Shown: in pieces, positions 36,460-45,434 of the stretch
How positions within the stretch are numbered: the stretch's first letter is position 1
Layout: each line of letters opens with the position of its first letter
Assembly: GCF_004364935.1 (NCBI RefSeq)
Contig: NZ_SOBT01000008.1
Coordinates: forward strand, 248,001-312,000
From: Panacagrimonas perspica
Lineage (GTDB): Bacteria > Pseudomonadota > Gammaproteobacteria > Nevskiales > Nevskiaceae
DNA length: 64,000 nt
Reading direction: 5' to 3'
Program-made: the position numbers and the translations under genes
Notes under the pieces: model-generated
What the model was told of the DNA's origin: nothing
What the model saw: only the letters and a program-made list of their open reading frames with translations
Databases searched by the model: none

Positions 36460-37038
36460 ATGAACACGTCCGAATCCTTCCTGAGCAAGCTGGGCGCACC
36501 GGGCTGGATCGTGATCTTCGCGATCGCGATGGGTCTGCTGGCCTGGATCTTCAACCCGACATCGCGCATGGGTCTGTTCATGTTCCTGGGCGCGGCTGTG
36601 CCGGCTGGCATCGGCATCTTCTGGATGTACCAGGTGCAGACGCAGAACGCAGCCTGGCAGCTGATGCGTGAACAGGGACTGGCCGGCACGGCGCGCGTGC
36701 TGCAGGTCGAGAGCACCAACGTCCGGATCAACAAGCGGGCGCAGGTGCGGATGCGGTTGCAGGTTCGCGTTCCAGGCGATCCGCCGTACGAGATCTCGCG
36801 GGTCGACGTCGTGCCCCTGGGGCAGGCGGTCACGCCGGGCAACGAGCTCGTGGTCTACGTCGACCGCGCCGATCACCAGCAGCTGATCATCGACTGGACG
36901 GCGGCCGCGCCGGAGGGATCTTCGGGCAAGCCTGACGTCTCGGCGAGGCTCCAGGAGCTCGAGGCGCTGCGCAAGAACGGGCAGATCACCGAGGACGAAT
37001 ATCAGGCGCATCGTCAGCGCCTGCTCACCGAGCTGTAG
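36460..37038 (+). CDS. membrane protein with C-terminal SHOCT motif
   Basis: 192 residues. Two membrane helices (about 14-31 and 38-57) are followed by a small beta-rich soluble domain (about 70-140, VRMRLQVRVPGDPPYEISRV) and a C-terminal short helical SHOCT motif (LQELEALRKNGQITEDEYQA). SHOCT motifs often mediate oligomer contacts. A function cannot be assigned. A type A palindromic element follows. Confidence 0.8.
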   Translation: MNTSESFLSKLGAPGWIVIFAIAMGLLAWIFNPTSRMGLFMFLGAAVPAGIGIFWMYQVQTQNAAWQLMREQGLAGTARVLQVESTNVRINKRAQVRMRLQVRVPGDPPYEISRVDVVPLGQAVTPGNELVVYVDRADHQQLIIDWTAAAPEGSSGKPDVSARLQELEALRKNGQITEDEYQAHRQRLLTEL

Positions 37039-37056
37039 TCCGCAGAGCCGTGCTCC

Positions 37057-37143
37057 CGTAGCCCGGACGAAGTCCGGGGTTGCGCTCGGTATACGAGGGA
37101 ATCCCCGCTCTTTCGCTTCGCGAAATTCAACGTCCGGGCTACG
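37057..37143. repeat. type A palindromic element, copy 2
   Basis: Arms CGTAGCCCGGAC (from 37057) and GTCCGGGCTACG (37132-37143) enclose a second internal pair. It sits between the SHOCT gene and the end of the AraC gene, almost touching the latter, and resembles the copies at 48686 and 55504. Confidence 0.85.
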
Positions 37144-37145
37144 AG

Positions 37146-38156
37146 TCAGGCGCCCCGCGCCTCGCTGCGCACCGAGCGCGCCGCACAGCCGTGCCAGCGC
37201 CGGAACGAGCGGCTGAACGCGCTGAGTTCCGAGTAGCCCAGGATTTCCGCGATCTCGCTCAGGCCGAGCTGGGAGTGGCGCAGGTATTTCATCGCAAGGT
37301 CCGCCCGCACGCGATCCTTGATGTCCTTGAAGCGCTGGCGGTTGGCGTCCAGCCGGTGCTGCAGGGTGCGCACCGGCATGCCGAGCGAGGCGGCGACATC
37401 GCGCAGCGTGCACGGCGCGAACGGCAGCACGGCGCGCACCACGCTCTCCACGCGCGCCGCGATGCTGGCGCTCATCGCGTCTTCCTCGCGGCGCAGCAGC
37501 GCGCCCACCAGCGCGTGCGTGCGTGCCGCACCGGTCGACAGCGGGCGATCGAGCAGCTCCTGCTCCACGAACATCGCGTTGCGATCGCGGTTGAAGCCGA
37601 CGTTGGGACCGAACAGCGTGCGGTGCTCGGCCGGGTTCTCCGGCGGCGCGTGGCGGAATTCCACGCTGCGCGGCTGCCAGCGCGAGACGGTCTGGCGGCG
37701 GACTTCCTGCACGCAGACCGCGAGCGCCAGCTCCGCCATCTGCACCTCGCTGTCGGTCTGCCCGAGCGTCGAGGACCACGACACGATCATGCCGTCGCGG
37801 CGCTTCTCGATGGCCATCGACGCGACGCTGGTATAGACGTCGAAGTTCGAGGCGAGGTCTTCGAACATCTGCTCCAGCGTGCGTGCGCTGCGCAGCAGCA
37901 CCCAGAGCGGTCCGATGACGACCGCCATCTGCGCCCGGCTGCCCAGGCGCAGGCCGAAGCTCGGGCAATCGCACATCTCCGCCGCGCATTCGAGGAACGC
38001 GTAGGCGGCACGGCCGGGCAGCGGAATGTCCGGATCCTTGAGCGCCTCGGCCGACACGTTGGCCCGGCGTGCGATGGCCAGCGGTTTCCCGCCGAGTTCC
38101 CGGATCAGGTCATCGGCGCCACTGAGCAGCGCGCTGCGGACGAAATTGCCGGGCAT
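37146..38156 (-). CDS. AraC-family regulator of the flavin monooxygenase
   Basis: 336-residue transcription factor. The N-terminal about 200 residues match the arabinose-binding-like domain of OruR/ArgR-type AraC proteins (PF12625; SFGLRLGSRAQMAVVIGPLW, VEFRHAPPE, LFGPNVGFNRDRNAMF). The C-terminal double helix-turn-helix contains LRDVAASLGMPVRTLQHRL and LGLSEIAEILGYSELSAFSR. It is divergent from the flavin monooxygenase with 156 bp between starts, and a 21-bp-spaced direct repeat lies there, so it probably controls that gene and itself. Confidence 0.92.
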   Translation of the reverse strand: MPGNFVRSALLSGADDLIRELGGKPLAIARRANVSAEALKDPDIPLPGRAAYAFLECAAEMCDCPSFGLRLGSRAQMAVVIGPLWVLLRSARTLEQMFEDLASNFDVYTSVASMAIEKRRDGMIVSWSSTLGQTDSEVQMAELALAVCVQEVRRQTVSRWQPRSVEFRHAPPENPAEHRTLFGPNVGFNRDRNAMFVEQELLDRPLSTGAARTHALVGALLRREEDAMSASIAARVESVVRAVLPFAPCTLRDVAASLGMPVRTLQHRLDANRQRFKDIKDRVRADLAMKYLRHSQLGLSEIAEILGYSELSAFSRSFRRWHGCAARSVRSEARGA

Positions 38157-38180
38157 CGAGGAAGGGCGATTCGAAGGCTT

Positions 38181-38215
38181 GCATCTAATGTCAAAAAGAT
38201 GGCATCTGATGTCAA
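38181..38215. promoter_or_regulatory. direct-repeat operator for the AraC regulator
   Basis: GCATCTAATGTCAA (38181-38194) and GCATCTGATGTCAA (38202-38215) differ at one base and are spaced exactly 21 bp, two helical turns, as AraC-family monomers require. The pair lies 25 bp from the AraC start and about 98 bp from the flavin monooxygenase start. Confidence 0.7.
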
Positions 38216-38312
38216 GCTCGCATCGACGGGCGAGCGCATGATGCGAGTACTAAACCGGCATCAGTCCGGGTTTCAAAAGCCGCATTCGGCACTATTCGTT
38301 GGAGGAAGGAAC

Positions 38313-39779
38313 ATGACGCAAGGCAAGACCAGCACGCCCACGGTTCTCATCCTGGGCGCCGGCATGTCCGGCATCCTGGCGGGCATCAAGCTCAAGGAAG
38401 AGGGGATCGAGACCTTCGAGATCCTCGAGATGGGCGACAGCGTCGGTGGCACCTGGCGCGACAACACCTATCCCGGCCTGTCCTGCGACGTTCCCGCGCA
38501 CAGCTACGACTACACGTTCGAGCCGAACTGGCGCTGGAAGTCGACCTACGCCGAAGGCCCCGAGATCCACGCGTACTTCAAGCACTGCGCCGACAAGTAC
38601 GGCGTCACGCCGCATGTCCGCTTCAACACCCGCATCACCTCGGTCGTGCGCGAAGAAGGCGCTTGGACCGTGACCAGCGCCGACGGCATGAAGCGTCGCG
38701 CGCAGATCGTCATCAACGCCCTGGGCGTCCTGGTCCACCCGATGGACCCCGAGATCGAAGGGCTGAACAGCTTCGAAGGCCCGCGTTTCCACAGCGCGCG
38801 CTGGGATCACTCGGTCCCGCTCGACGGCAAGCGCGTCGGCGTCGTCGGCACCGGCAGCACCGCCGTGCAGATCATCTGCGCGCTGGCCGACCAGACGTCC
38901 AAGCTGGAGATGTACCAGCGCACGGCGCAGTGGGTGGGTCCGAATTACGACACCAAGCGGCCCGAGTGGCTGCGTGCGCTGCACCGCGCGGTTCCCGCGG
39001 TGTCGTGGGCGGCGGGTCGCATCCAGAACTGGGTGCTCGAAAACACGTTCTGCAAGGCCGTGGTCGGCAACAAGACCATGAAGAACCTGCTCGAGAAGCT
39101 GTGCCGCCGACACCTGGCTCAGGTCAAGGATCCGGTGCTGCGCGAGAAGCTCACGCCGAAGTTCGAGCTGGGCTGCCGCCGCCTGATCTTCTCCGACCAG
39201 TTCTACAAGGCGATCCAGAAGCCGGGTGTCTCGCTGGTGACCGAGGGCATCGAGCGCATCGAGCCCAAGGGCATCCGCACGAAGGACGGCGAACTGCATG
39301 AACTCGACGTCATCGTCACCGCCACGGGTTTCCACGCACTCGACTACACGCGAAACCTGATCATCCGCAACGAGAAGGGCGAGAGCCTGGGCGAGGTCTG
39401 GGACCAGGGTGCGCGTGCGCTGCGTTCGGTCGCGGTATCCGGCTTTCCCAACTTCTTCATGCTGATCGGCCCGCACAGCCCCATCGGCAATTTCTCGCTG
39501 ACCGGGATCTCGGAGATCCAGATGCGCTACATCATGAGCTTCGTGCGCATGATCAAGCGTGGCGAGGTCAAGGCCGTGAATCCGAAGCTGTCGGCACAGG
39601 ACAGCTACAACGATCACCTGCGAGAGGGCTTCACCAAGACGCAGTGGGTCACCGGCTGCTCGAGTTGGTACCTGGACAAGAACGGCCTGCCGCGCATGTA
39701 TCCGTTCACGCCCAACCAGTACCGTCAGGACATGAAAGATCCCGACGTGTCCGAGTTCGAAATCACGACGACGGCCTGA
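38313..39779 (+). CDS. flavin-containing (Baeyer-Villiger-type) monooxygenase
   Basis: 488-residue FAD/NADPH monooxygenase. LILGAGMSGILAGIKL is the FAD Rossmann motif, GGTWRDNTYPGLSCDVP the flavin/substrate region, and FEGPRFHSARWDH matches the Baeyer-Villiger fingerprint FxGxxxHxxxW. VGVVGTGSTAVQI is the NADPH Rossmann motif and DVIVTATGFHALDY the ATG motif. It should insert oxygen into a ketone or hydroxylate a hydrophobic compound; the substrate is unknown. GGAGGAAGGA precedes ATG 38313. It is governed by the divergent AraC gene and followed by a terminator. Confidence 0.92.
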   Translation: MTQGKTSTPTVLILGAGMSGILAGIKLKEEGIETFEILEMGDSVGGTWRDNTYPGLSCDVPAHSYDYTFEPNWRWKSTYAEGPEIHAYFKHCADKYGVTPHVRFNTRITSVVREEGAWTVTSADGMKRRAQIVINALGVLVHPMDPEIEGLNSFEGPRFHSARWDHSVPLDGKRVGVVGTGSTAVQIICALADQTSKLEMYQRTAQWVGPNYDTKRPEWLRALHRAVPAVSWAAGRIQNWVLENTFCKAVVGNKTMKNLLEKLCRRHLAQVKDPVLREKLTPKFELGCRRLIFSDQFYKAIQKPGVSLVTEGIERIEPKGIRTKDGELHELDVIVTATGFHALDYTRNLIIRNEKGESLGEVWDQGARALRSVAVSGFPNFFMLIGPHSPIGNFSLTGISEIQMRYIMSFVRMIKRGEVKAVNPKLSAQDSYNDHLREGFTKTQWVTGCSSWYLDKNGLPRMYPFTPNQYRQDMKDPDVSEFEITTTA

Positions 39780-39855
39780 TCGTTGTCCCTATGCGGGATA
39801 TTCCCAGCTTGGCGGAGTAATGCACACCGCCTACGCTGGACTTCCTTTGCCTGAT

Positions 39856-39890
39856 ACCCGGCGCCGCGTTGATGCGGTGCCGGGTTTTTT
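39856..39890 (+). terminator. rho-independent terminator of the flavin monooxygenase
   Basis: ACCCGGCGCCGC (39856-39867) pairs with GCGGTGCCGGGT (39874-39885) with one G-U pair and a six-base loop, followed by TTTTTT. Confidence 0.9.
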
Positions 39891-39926
39891 GCTTTCAGTT
39901 TCCTGTCATTCATTCCCCCCGACGTC

Positions 39927-42386
39927 ATGACCTCATCCGCGCCGAAAGCCGCCTCGACAGTCCCCGCCGCCGACCCGCTTCGTTTCCGCGTGGCGGCGTG
40001 GATCATGAAGCACCGAGGCGGCGTGCTGATCGCCTTCGTCCTGATCACGCTCGGCTTCATGGGCGGATTCCCGGGCATCGAGATCCGCACGATCTTCAAG
40101 GATCTTCTGCCCGAAGATGACCCTTTCGTGCAGGTCTATTACGACCATCCGAACTTCGGCAACCCGCTGACCATGTCGATCATGATCAAGCGCAAGCAGG
40201 GCGACATCTACAACGCCGATACGCTGGACAAGGTCTGGAAGATGACGCGCGACATCGACCTTGGTCCCAACGTCGACCACGACCAGATCATCTCGCTGTC
40301 CACGGAAAAGCTTCGCTACGCCGAGGCAACGCCGTTCGGCATCGACATGCGTCCGCTGATGGACGGCCATGCGCCGGCGTCGCCCGAAGAAGTGCACGAT
40401 TTCCGCCGCCGCATCCAGCTTTCTCCCAACGCGCGCACGTTCTACGTGTCGCGTGACGAGACGGCCACGCTGATCAACGCGACGTTCCTGGACTCCATCG
40501 AGTACGGCGAAGCCTTCAACTACGCGTACGACCTGGTCGAGAAGGCACGCGACGAGAACCACGACGTCTTCCTCGCCGGTCAGCCCGTGCTGACGGGCTG
40601 GGTCTACAAGCTGCAGAAGCAGACCTACAACATCTTCGGCGTCACGCTGGCGCTGCTGACGATCGCGCTGGTGCTGTACATGCGCAACATCGCCGGCGTC
40701 GTCACGCCGATCGTCTGCGCGCTGGTCGCGGCGGTCTGGGGCTTCGGCTTCATCGGCTGGCTGGGGCGGCCGATCGAACCGCTGCTGATGATCGTGCCAT
40801 TGCTCCTGGTCGCTCGAACGTTCTCGCATTGCATCCAGTACACCGAGCGCTACTACGAAATCCTGAGTCACGTCGGTGACAAGCGCAAAGCCGCCGAGAT
40901 CACGATGGGCGTGATGATGGCGCCGTCGATCCTGGGCATCCTCACCGACGTGTTCGGCATCGTGTTCATCGCCGTGGCGCCGATCGTGACGATGCACAAC
41001 CACGCGCTGTTCTGCGGCGCCTGGGCGTTGTGGATCATCCCGACCGGCGTGTTCCTGATCTCGATCCTGCTGTCCTATCTGCCGGTGCCGAAAAACGTCG
41101 ACCAGATCGCCGGTGGCGAAGGCAAGGAATCGGGTATCCATCTGTTGCAGAAGAACCTGCTGCACCGTATTGCCCGCATCACCTACGGCAAGCCGGCGCG
41201 CATCACGGCGGTGGTCATGGTCGTGCTCACGGCCTGGGCGGTCTACGACTCGCTGCAGATCAAGATCGGCAACCCTACCGAGGGCAGCAACCTGCTGTGG
41301 AACGACTCGGACTTCAATACCGCGGTGCGCGCGATCAACGCGAACTTCCCCGGCATGAACACGCTGGAGATCGTCATCGAGTCCAAGGACCCGAACAACG
41401 ACGGTGAACGCGTGGGCCGCCTCGTCGAAGCCACGATGCTGCGCAAGAGGATCCAGGAGATCGTCGAGAAGGATCCGATCCTGGCACCGCGAGCCACGCT
41501 CTCGTTCACCGACTACATGATGGAAGGCAACCGCCTGATGGCCGGTGGCAATCCCAAGTGGCTACCGCTGGATCCCACGCGTGTGGCGGTCAACGGCGCG
41601 GCGGATGCGGTGACGTTCGGCTCGAACCCGATCAACTTCGGCCACGTGGCCGACTTCGTGTTCCAGCACTCGACGGTGTCGCTGTGGTACGCCGACAACA
41701 AGCAGGAGACGGTCGACGCGGCGCTCGCCAGCGCGCAGCGTGCGGTGGACGAAGTGGGCGTGGAACACGACATGTTCCGCGTCCGCATGGGCACCGGCTT
41801 CATCGCGCTGCAGCAGGCGATGAACAATGTGGTCAAGCGCTACCACTGGTTCATCCTCGGTCTCGTGAACCTCGCGATCGCTTTCATCTCGGCTTACGCG
41901 TATCGCTCGTTCGTCGCGGCGTTCCTGCTGCTCGTGCCGGTGAACGTGTCGAACTTCCTGCAGATCGCGGCCATGCATCAGCTCGGCATCGGCCTGGACA
42001 TCAACGCCACGATCGTCGCCGTCATGGGAGTCGGCGTGGGTATCGACTACGGCATCTACCTGCTGTCGCGCATCTGCGAGGAGTTCACCGCGTCCGGGCA
42101 TGACTGGGGCAAGGCGATCACCAACTCGCTGACCACGACGGGCAAGGCGATCATGTTCACCGCGACGATCATGCTGGTGGGCATCCTGCCCTGGTACTTC
42201 CTGTCCGACCTCAAGTTCATGGCCGACATGGGCATGCTGCTGGTGGCCATCATGCTGATCAACATGGTGCTGTCGCTGGTGCTGCTGCCGCTGCTGGTCT
42301 GGTACGTGAAGCCAAAGTTCGCCTCGCGCGAGGATCTGATCGTCGGCGAAGGCGTGGACCTGTCGAAGTACGCCGTGGCGAAGTAA
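39927..42386 (+). CDS. RND/MMPL-family exporter (HAE3 type)
   Basis: 819-residue inner-membrane transporter with about twelve helices in two halves. Each half has one N-terminal helix (GVLIAFVLITLGFMGGFPGI; ITAVVMVVLTAWAVYDSLQI), a large periplasmic domain and five further helices. The second half contains MGVGVGIDYGIYLLSRI, the MMPL/RND signature with the acidic residue of the proton path; the first half lacks an equally clear acid. Family members export lipids, hopanoids or other hydrophobic molecules and often sit with DUF1329 proteins, as here (34977). Substrate unknown. Two terminator hairpins follow. Confidence 0.92.
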   Translation: MTSSAPKAASTVPAADPLRFRVAAWIMKHRGGVLIAFVLITLGFMGGFPGIEIRTIFKDLLPEDDPFVQVYYDHPNFGNPLTMSIMIKRKQGDIYNADTLDKVWKMTRDIDLGPNVDHDQIISLSTEKLRYAEATPFGIDMRPLMDGHAPASPEEVHDFRRRIQLSPNARTFYVSRDETATLINATFLDSIEYGEAFNYAYDLVEKARDENHDVFLAGQPVLTGWVYKLQKQTYNIFGVTLALLTIALVLYMRNIAGVVTPIVCALVAAVWGFGFIGWLGRPIEPLLMIVPLLLVARTFSHCIQYTERYYEILSHVGDKRKAAEITMGVMMAPSILGILTDVFGIVFIAVAPIVTMHNHALFCGAWALWIIPTGVFLISILLSYLPVPKNVDQIAGGEGKESGIHLLQKNLLHRIARITYGKPARITAVVMVVLTAWAVYDSLQIKIGNPTEGSNLLWNDSDFNTAVRAINANFPGMNTLEIVIESKDPNNDGERVGRLVEATMLRKRIQEIVEKDPILAPRATLSFTDYMMEGNRLMAGGNPKWLPLDPTRVAVNGAADAVTFGSNPINFGHVADFVFQHSTVSLWYADNKQETVDAALASAQRAVDEVGVEHDMFRVRMGTGFIALQQAMNNVVKRYHWFILGLVNLAIAFISAYAYRSFVAAFLLLVPVNVSNFLQIAAMHQLGIGLDINATIVAVMGVGVGIDYGIYLLSRICEEFTASGHDWGKAITNSLTTTGKAIMFTATIMLVGILPWYFLSDLKFMADMGMLLVAIMLINMVLSLVLLPLLVWYVKPKFASREDLIVGEGVDLSKYAVAK

Positions 42387-42393
42387 AAAAGAA

Positions 42394-42422
42394 AGAGAGC
42401 CCGGATGTCGTCCGGGCTCTCT
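42394..42422 (-). terminator. terminator for leftward transcripts
   Basis: AGAGAGCCCGGA/TCCGGGCTCTCT perfect 12-bp stem with 5-base loop. On the minus strand it is followed by TTCTTTTTT, which would end the leftward regulator/isomerase operon before it runs into the exporter gene. Confidence 0.75.
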
Positions 42423-42438
42423 TCGATGTCGATATGTG

Positions 42439-42462
42439 ACCCGGGCGAAGCCCGGGTTTTTT
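42439..42462 (+). terminator. rho-independent terminator of the RND exporter
   Basis: ACCCGGGC/GCCCGGGT perfect 8-bp stem with GAA loop followed by TTTTTT, 53 bases after the exporter stop. The sequence resembles half of a type A repeat. Confidence 0.85.
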
Positions 42463-42514
42463 ATGGCCTTCGCCAATTGACGGGGATTCGGACTTTGCCG
42501 GGCTTGCAGAAGCG

Positions 42515-42655
42515 TAGAGCGCAAAGGTCGCAAAGAGGAAAAGAAAGGACGCAAAGGAATGCGGGTAACAGCGCGGGTGAAGAAGCCGTTCCTATCATTT
42601 CCTTGTTCTTTTCTTTGCGTTCTCTCTTTTTCCTTTGCGCCCTTTGCGTCAAAAG
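42515..42655. repeat. type B palindromic element, copy 2
   Basis: About 140 bp of imperfect inverted repeat made of GCAAAGG / CCTTTGC units (GAGCGCAAAGGTCGCAAAGA on the left, TCCTTTGCGCCCTTTGCGTC on the right), relating it to the elements at 27160 and 54723. With the two terminators it fills the 324-bp gap after the exporter; no gene is supported. Confidence 0.75.
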
Positions 42656-42710
42656 CTTTTGTTCTACAAGTTCGAAACTCGGCACGAGCGGTGCCCGGCC
42701 TATCGCGGCT

Positions 42711-43028
42711 TCAGCCCTTGGCCAGTGTCTCGACCTGTGTCGCCCAGTCGTCGTAGGAGCCGAGCATCGTCCACGTGAAGTCGCAGGCGTAGTCGTAGCC
42801 GAGCTTGAAGAACGGCAGGCCGTGCGTGATCGGATCGATCTGGGCCGTGTCGGCGATCTCGACGATGGCGATCACCTCGTAGCGGCCCGGAACCTTCCAG
42901 ACCTGCTTGATGGCGCCGGCGTCGCGCGCGGCCTTCACCGCGACGGTCTCCTGGTTCCAGGCGCCGAAGAATTCCTTGTGGCTCATGCCATCGGGCTTGC
43001 GAAGCTTCGCGTGCAGCAAGAACTCCAT
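42711..43028 (-). CDS. muconolactone-isomerase-like protein
   Basis: 105-residue protein of the muconolactone delta-isomerase family (PF02426), small ferredoxin-like decamer-forming enzymes of aromatic degradation and their relatives. The segments EFLLHAKLRKPDGMSHKEFF, IKQVWKVPGRYEVIAIVEI and THGLPFFKLGYDYACDF follow the family. AGGAG lies before ATG 43028. No other ortho-cleavage genes are nearby, so a true muconolactone activity is doubtful; a lactone-handling role would fit the neighbouring Baeyer-Villiger enzyme. It follows the sigma-54 activator gene by 44 bp on the same strand. Confidence 0.8.
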   Translation of the reverse strand: MEFLLHAKLRKPDGMSHKEFFGAWNQETVAVKAARDAGAIKQVWKVPGRYEVIAIVEIADTAQIDPITHGLPFFKLGYDYACDFTWTMLGSYDDWATQVETLAKG

Positions 43029-43072
43029 CGTGAATCTCCTGCTATGGGGATGTGGGGAACGGCGTGTGTCGG

Positions 43073-45037
43073 TCAATGAGTCGAATCGGTATCCGTGGCC
43101 GCACCGGTGAATTCGCCCGGGTTGATGTTCAGCTCGGCGAATTTCCGGTACAGCGTCGATCGCGCGATGCCGAGGACGCTGGCGACTCGATTCGCCTTGC
43201 GGTACTTGCGCAGCATCGAGACGATGATCTGGCGCTCGTAGTCGCGTACCGAACCCAGGCTCTCCGACGGCGTCGATGACGTGACCGGCGCGCTGCCGCC
43301 GCGGTCGCCGTCGGCGCGGACCTCGGGCGGCAGGCACTCCAGGTCGATGGCGCCAACCGAGCACAGGACGGCGGCCTCGATCGCATTGCGCATCTCGCGA
43401 GCGTTGCCGGGCCAGTCGTAGGCGGCCAGCGCGGCATGGGCAGCAGGTGTGATGCGAAGCTCGCCGAGGCCGTGCTTGCCGCGCATCGCTTCGGCGAAAT
43501 GTTCGGCGAGCAGGCCGATGTCGCAGGGTCGTTCGCGCAGCGGCTTGATCGTGCGCTGGACCACCTTGAGCCGGAAGTAGAGATCCTGTCGGAAGCGGCC
43601 TTCGGCGATCAGTTGCACGAGGTTGCGATTGGTGGCGGCGATGATCCGGCACGAGGCTCGCAACGTTTCGCAGGAACCGACGCGCTGGAAGCTGCCGTCC
43701 TCGAGCACGCGCAGCAGCGAGGCTTGCATCGCCGGCGGAAGCTCGCCGACCTCGTCGAGGAACAGCGTGCCGCCCTTGGCGGATTCGAAGTAACCCGCAC
43801 GGCCGCGCGGATCGGCGCCCGAGAACGCGCCACGCACATAGCCGAAGAACGTGCTCTCCATCAGCTGCTCGCTGATCGCGCCGCAGTTCACCGCAAGATA
43901 GGGCTCGTTGCGGCGCGGACTGCAGGCGTGGACCTGACGGGCCAGCAACTCCTTGCCGGTGCCGGTCTCGCCGATGATGAGCAGGTTCACGTCGGCCGCG
44001 GCGATGCGCTGCAGATCATCGAACATGCGGCGCGTGTCCGGATCGCGCGTCGTGAAATCTCCGAATCGTTCGACCGCGTCAGGAGCCGGAGCCGGTGGCG
44101 GCCGGATGACGCGCGTATGCCCGGAGGACCTGCCGAGGAGCACGATCGATCCGATGCGCGATTCCGAATGCGGCGCCGTGACGTCGATGGTGCTCTGTAC
44201 CGAAACCCCGTCGTGACGTGTCGAGACCCAGCGTTCCGCGATCTGGCGGCAGCGCTCGTTGGGCGTGAACATCACCGGCCGGCCGCCGACGTCGAGCGCG
44301 AGCATGTCGTCGTGCGGGTAGTGCCGGGCCGCGTCGCTGAATGCGCTGAGAATGCGGCGGCGTTCGAGTTCGCGATGCAGCGCCATGCGGGCCTGGATGG
44401 AATTGGCGACCGACACCGTCAGGCCCAGGGCCTGGTCGCGGAAGTCGGTTTCGACGGCCGTGAAGTCGATGATGCCCAGCACCGTCTGGCCGTCGGTGTC
44501 GAAGATCGGCGCCGCCGCACAGGACCAGGAGTGCCAGCCCTCGCAGAAATGTTCCGTGGCGAACACGTGCACCGGCTGGCCCTTCGACAGGGCCGTGCCC
44601 ATGCCGTTGGTGCCGGCGCTGAGCTCGTTCCACTGCGAGCCTTCGATGATGTTGGACTGCGATGCGGCGCGCTCGCGGACCACCGGGTCGCCGGAGATGT
44701 GCAGGATCGTGCCGGTGCGTTCGGTCAGGATCATGATGCCGGGAACGTCGACCAGGAAATGGCTGACGTCCTGCACGACGGGGACCGACGTCTGCAGCAG
44801 CAGTTGCTCGGCCTGACGCCGCTGGCGGAATTCCTCTTCGCTGAGACGGCGTCCCTTGGTCATCGCGACATCGACGCCCAGCGCGGAGCAGCGCTGCCAC
44901 TCGCTCAGCAGGAGCTGCAGGTAGGGCGTGCGCCGTTCCTCGGTGTCGAGGACACCGGCGTTGAAGCGCTCCCACAGGCTCCTGACGCCGTGCGCGTCCT
45001 TGTGGAATCCGACGTAGGGGCTCGGAACGGGATTCAT
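43073..45037 (-). CDS. sigma-54-dependent activator, AcoR type (GAF-AAA+-Fis)
   Basis: 654-residue enhancer-binding protein that drives sigma-54 promoters. A GAF-type sensory region spans about 85-220 (HFLVDVPGIMILTERTGT, IIEGSQWNELSAGTNGMG). The AAA+ domain has Walker A GETGTGKE (356-363), the sigma-54 contact loop GAFSGA (403-408; consensus GAFTGA) and Walker B GTLFLDEVGE (423-432). A Fis-type helix-turn-helix occupies about 600-637 (VASVLGIARSTLYRKFAEL). ATG 45037 was chosen for its GGAGGA site; a start at 45112 is possible. Homologues (AcoR, AlkS-like, BVMO regulators) activate ketone or alcohol pathways. It is divergent from the Baeyer-Villiger gene. Confidence 0.93.
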   Translation of the reverse strand: MNPVPSPYVGFHKDAHGVRSLWERFNAGVLDTEERRTPYLQLLLSEWQRCSALGVDVAMTKGRRLSEEEFRQRRQAEQLLLQTSVPVVQDVSHFLVDVPGIMILTERTGTILHISGDPVVRERAASQSNIIEGSQWNELSAGTNGMGTALSKGQPVHVFATEHFCEGWHSWSCAAAPIFDTDGQTVLGIIDFTAVETDFRDQALGLTVSVANSIQARMALHRELERRRILSAFSDAARHYPHDDMLALDVGGRPVMFTPNERCRQIAERWVSTRHDGVSVQSTIDVTAPHSESRIGSIVLLGRSSGHTRVIRPPPAPAPDAVERFGDFTTRDPDTRRMFDDLQRIAAADVNLLIIGETGTGKELLARQVHACSPRRNEPYLAVNCGAISEQLMESTFFGYVRGAFSGADPRGRAGYFESAKGGTLFLDEVGELPPAMQASLLRVLEDGSFQRVGSCETLRASCRIIAATNRNLVQLIAEGRFRQDLYFRLKVVQRTIKPLRERPCDIGLLAEHFAEAMRGKHGLGELRITPAAHAALAAYDWPGNAREMRNAIEAAVLCSVGAIDLECLPPEVRADGDRGGSAPVTSSTPSESLGSVRDYERQIIVSMLRKYRKANRVASVLGIARSTLYRKFAELNINPGEFTGAATDTDSTH

Positions 45038-45197
45038 CTTCAGATCCTCCAACCTTCTGGAGCCGCGCAGCCCCGTTTGCGGCAGCGTGTCGGCTTCTTT
45101 TCGTGGTGCCACATCCGGTGGCGCACCGTATTCAACGCCCTTCGGGAGGCCGCTTCAAGGCGGGCGTCTGCCCCGTCCATCGGAGGCGTCGGGGAGA

Positions 45198-45236
45198 TGT
45201 CCGATTCCTCGGACACATCTGTCCGACCGGCAGACA
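45198..45236. promoter_or_regulatory. tandem palindromic activator sites (UAS) for the sigma-54 activator
   Basis: TGTCCGA-TTCC-TCGGACA (45198-45215) is a perfect 7-bp inverted repeat. A second copy, TGTCCGA-CCG-GCAGACA (45220-45236), has an intact left half and a 5/7 right half. The two are 22 bp apart and lie in the space between the divergent activator and monooxygenase genes, typical of enhancer sites. Confidence 0.7.
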
Positions 45237-45321
45237 GATCGACGCTCTTCGCATCCTTTGGACAACCCCGGAGAGTTCGCAAAAGCGCTTGAAACAAGGC
45301 AATTCTGGTGACCGCGACCGG

Positions 45322-45337
45322 TGGTATGAATTTTGGG
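45322..45337 (+). promoter_or_regulatory. candidate sigma-54 promoter of the Baeyer-Villiger gene
   Basis: TGGTATG-AATT-TTGGG has the -24 GG and a -12 element at the exact ten-base spacing, but the invariant -12 GC reads GG. The predicted start near 45348 would put the palindromic sites about 110-150 bp upstream, the usual enhancer distance. The mismatch keeps confidence low. Confidence 0.35.
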
Positions 45338-45434
45338 AAGACGGCCCTGCCTGGACATTGCGCCACGCCGAAGTCGTGCGCAAATCGGGCCGTGATTACC
45401 GGGGCAGCGCCCATCCTGAGAGGAGAACCAAAAA

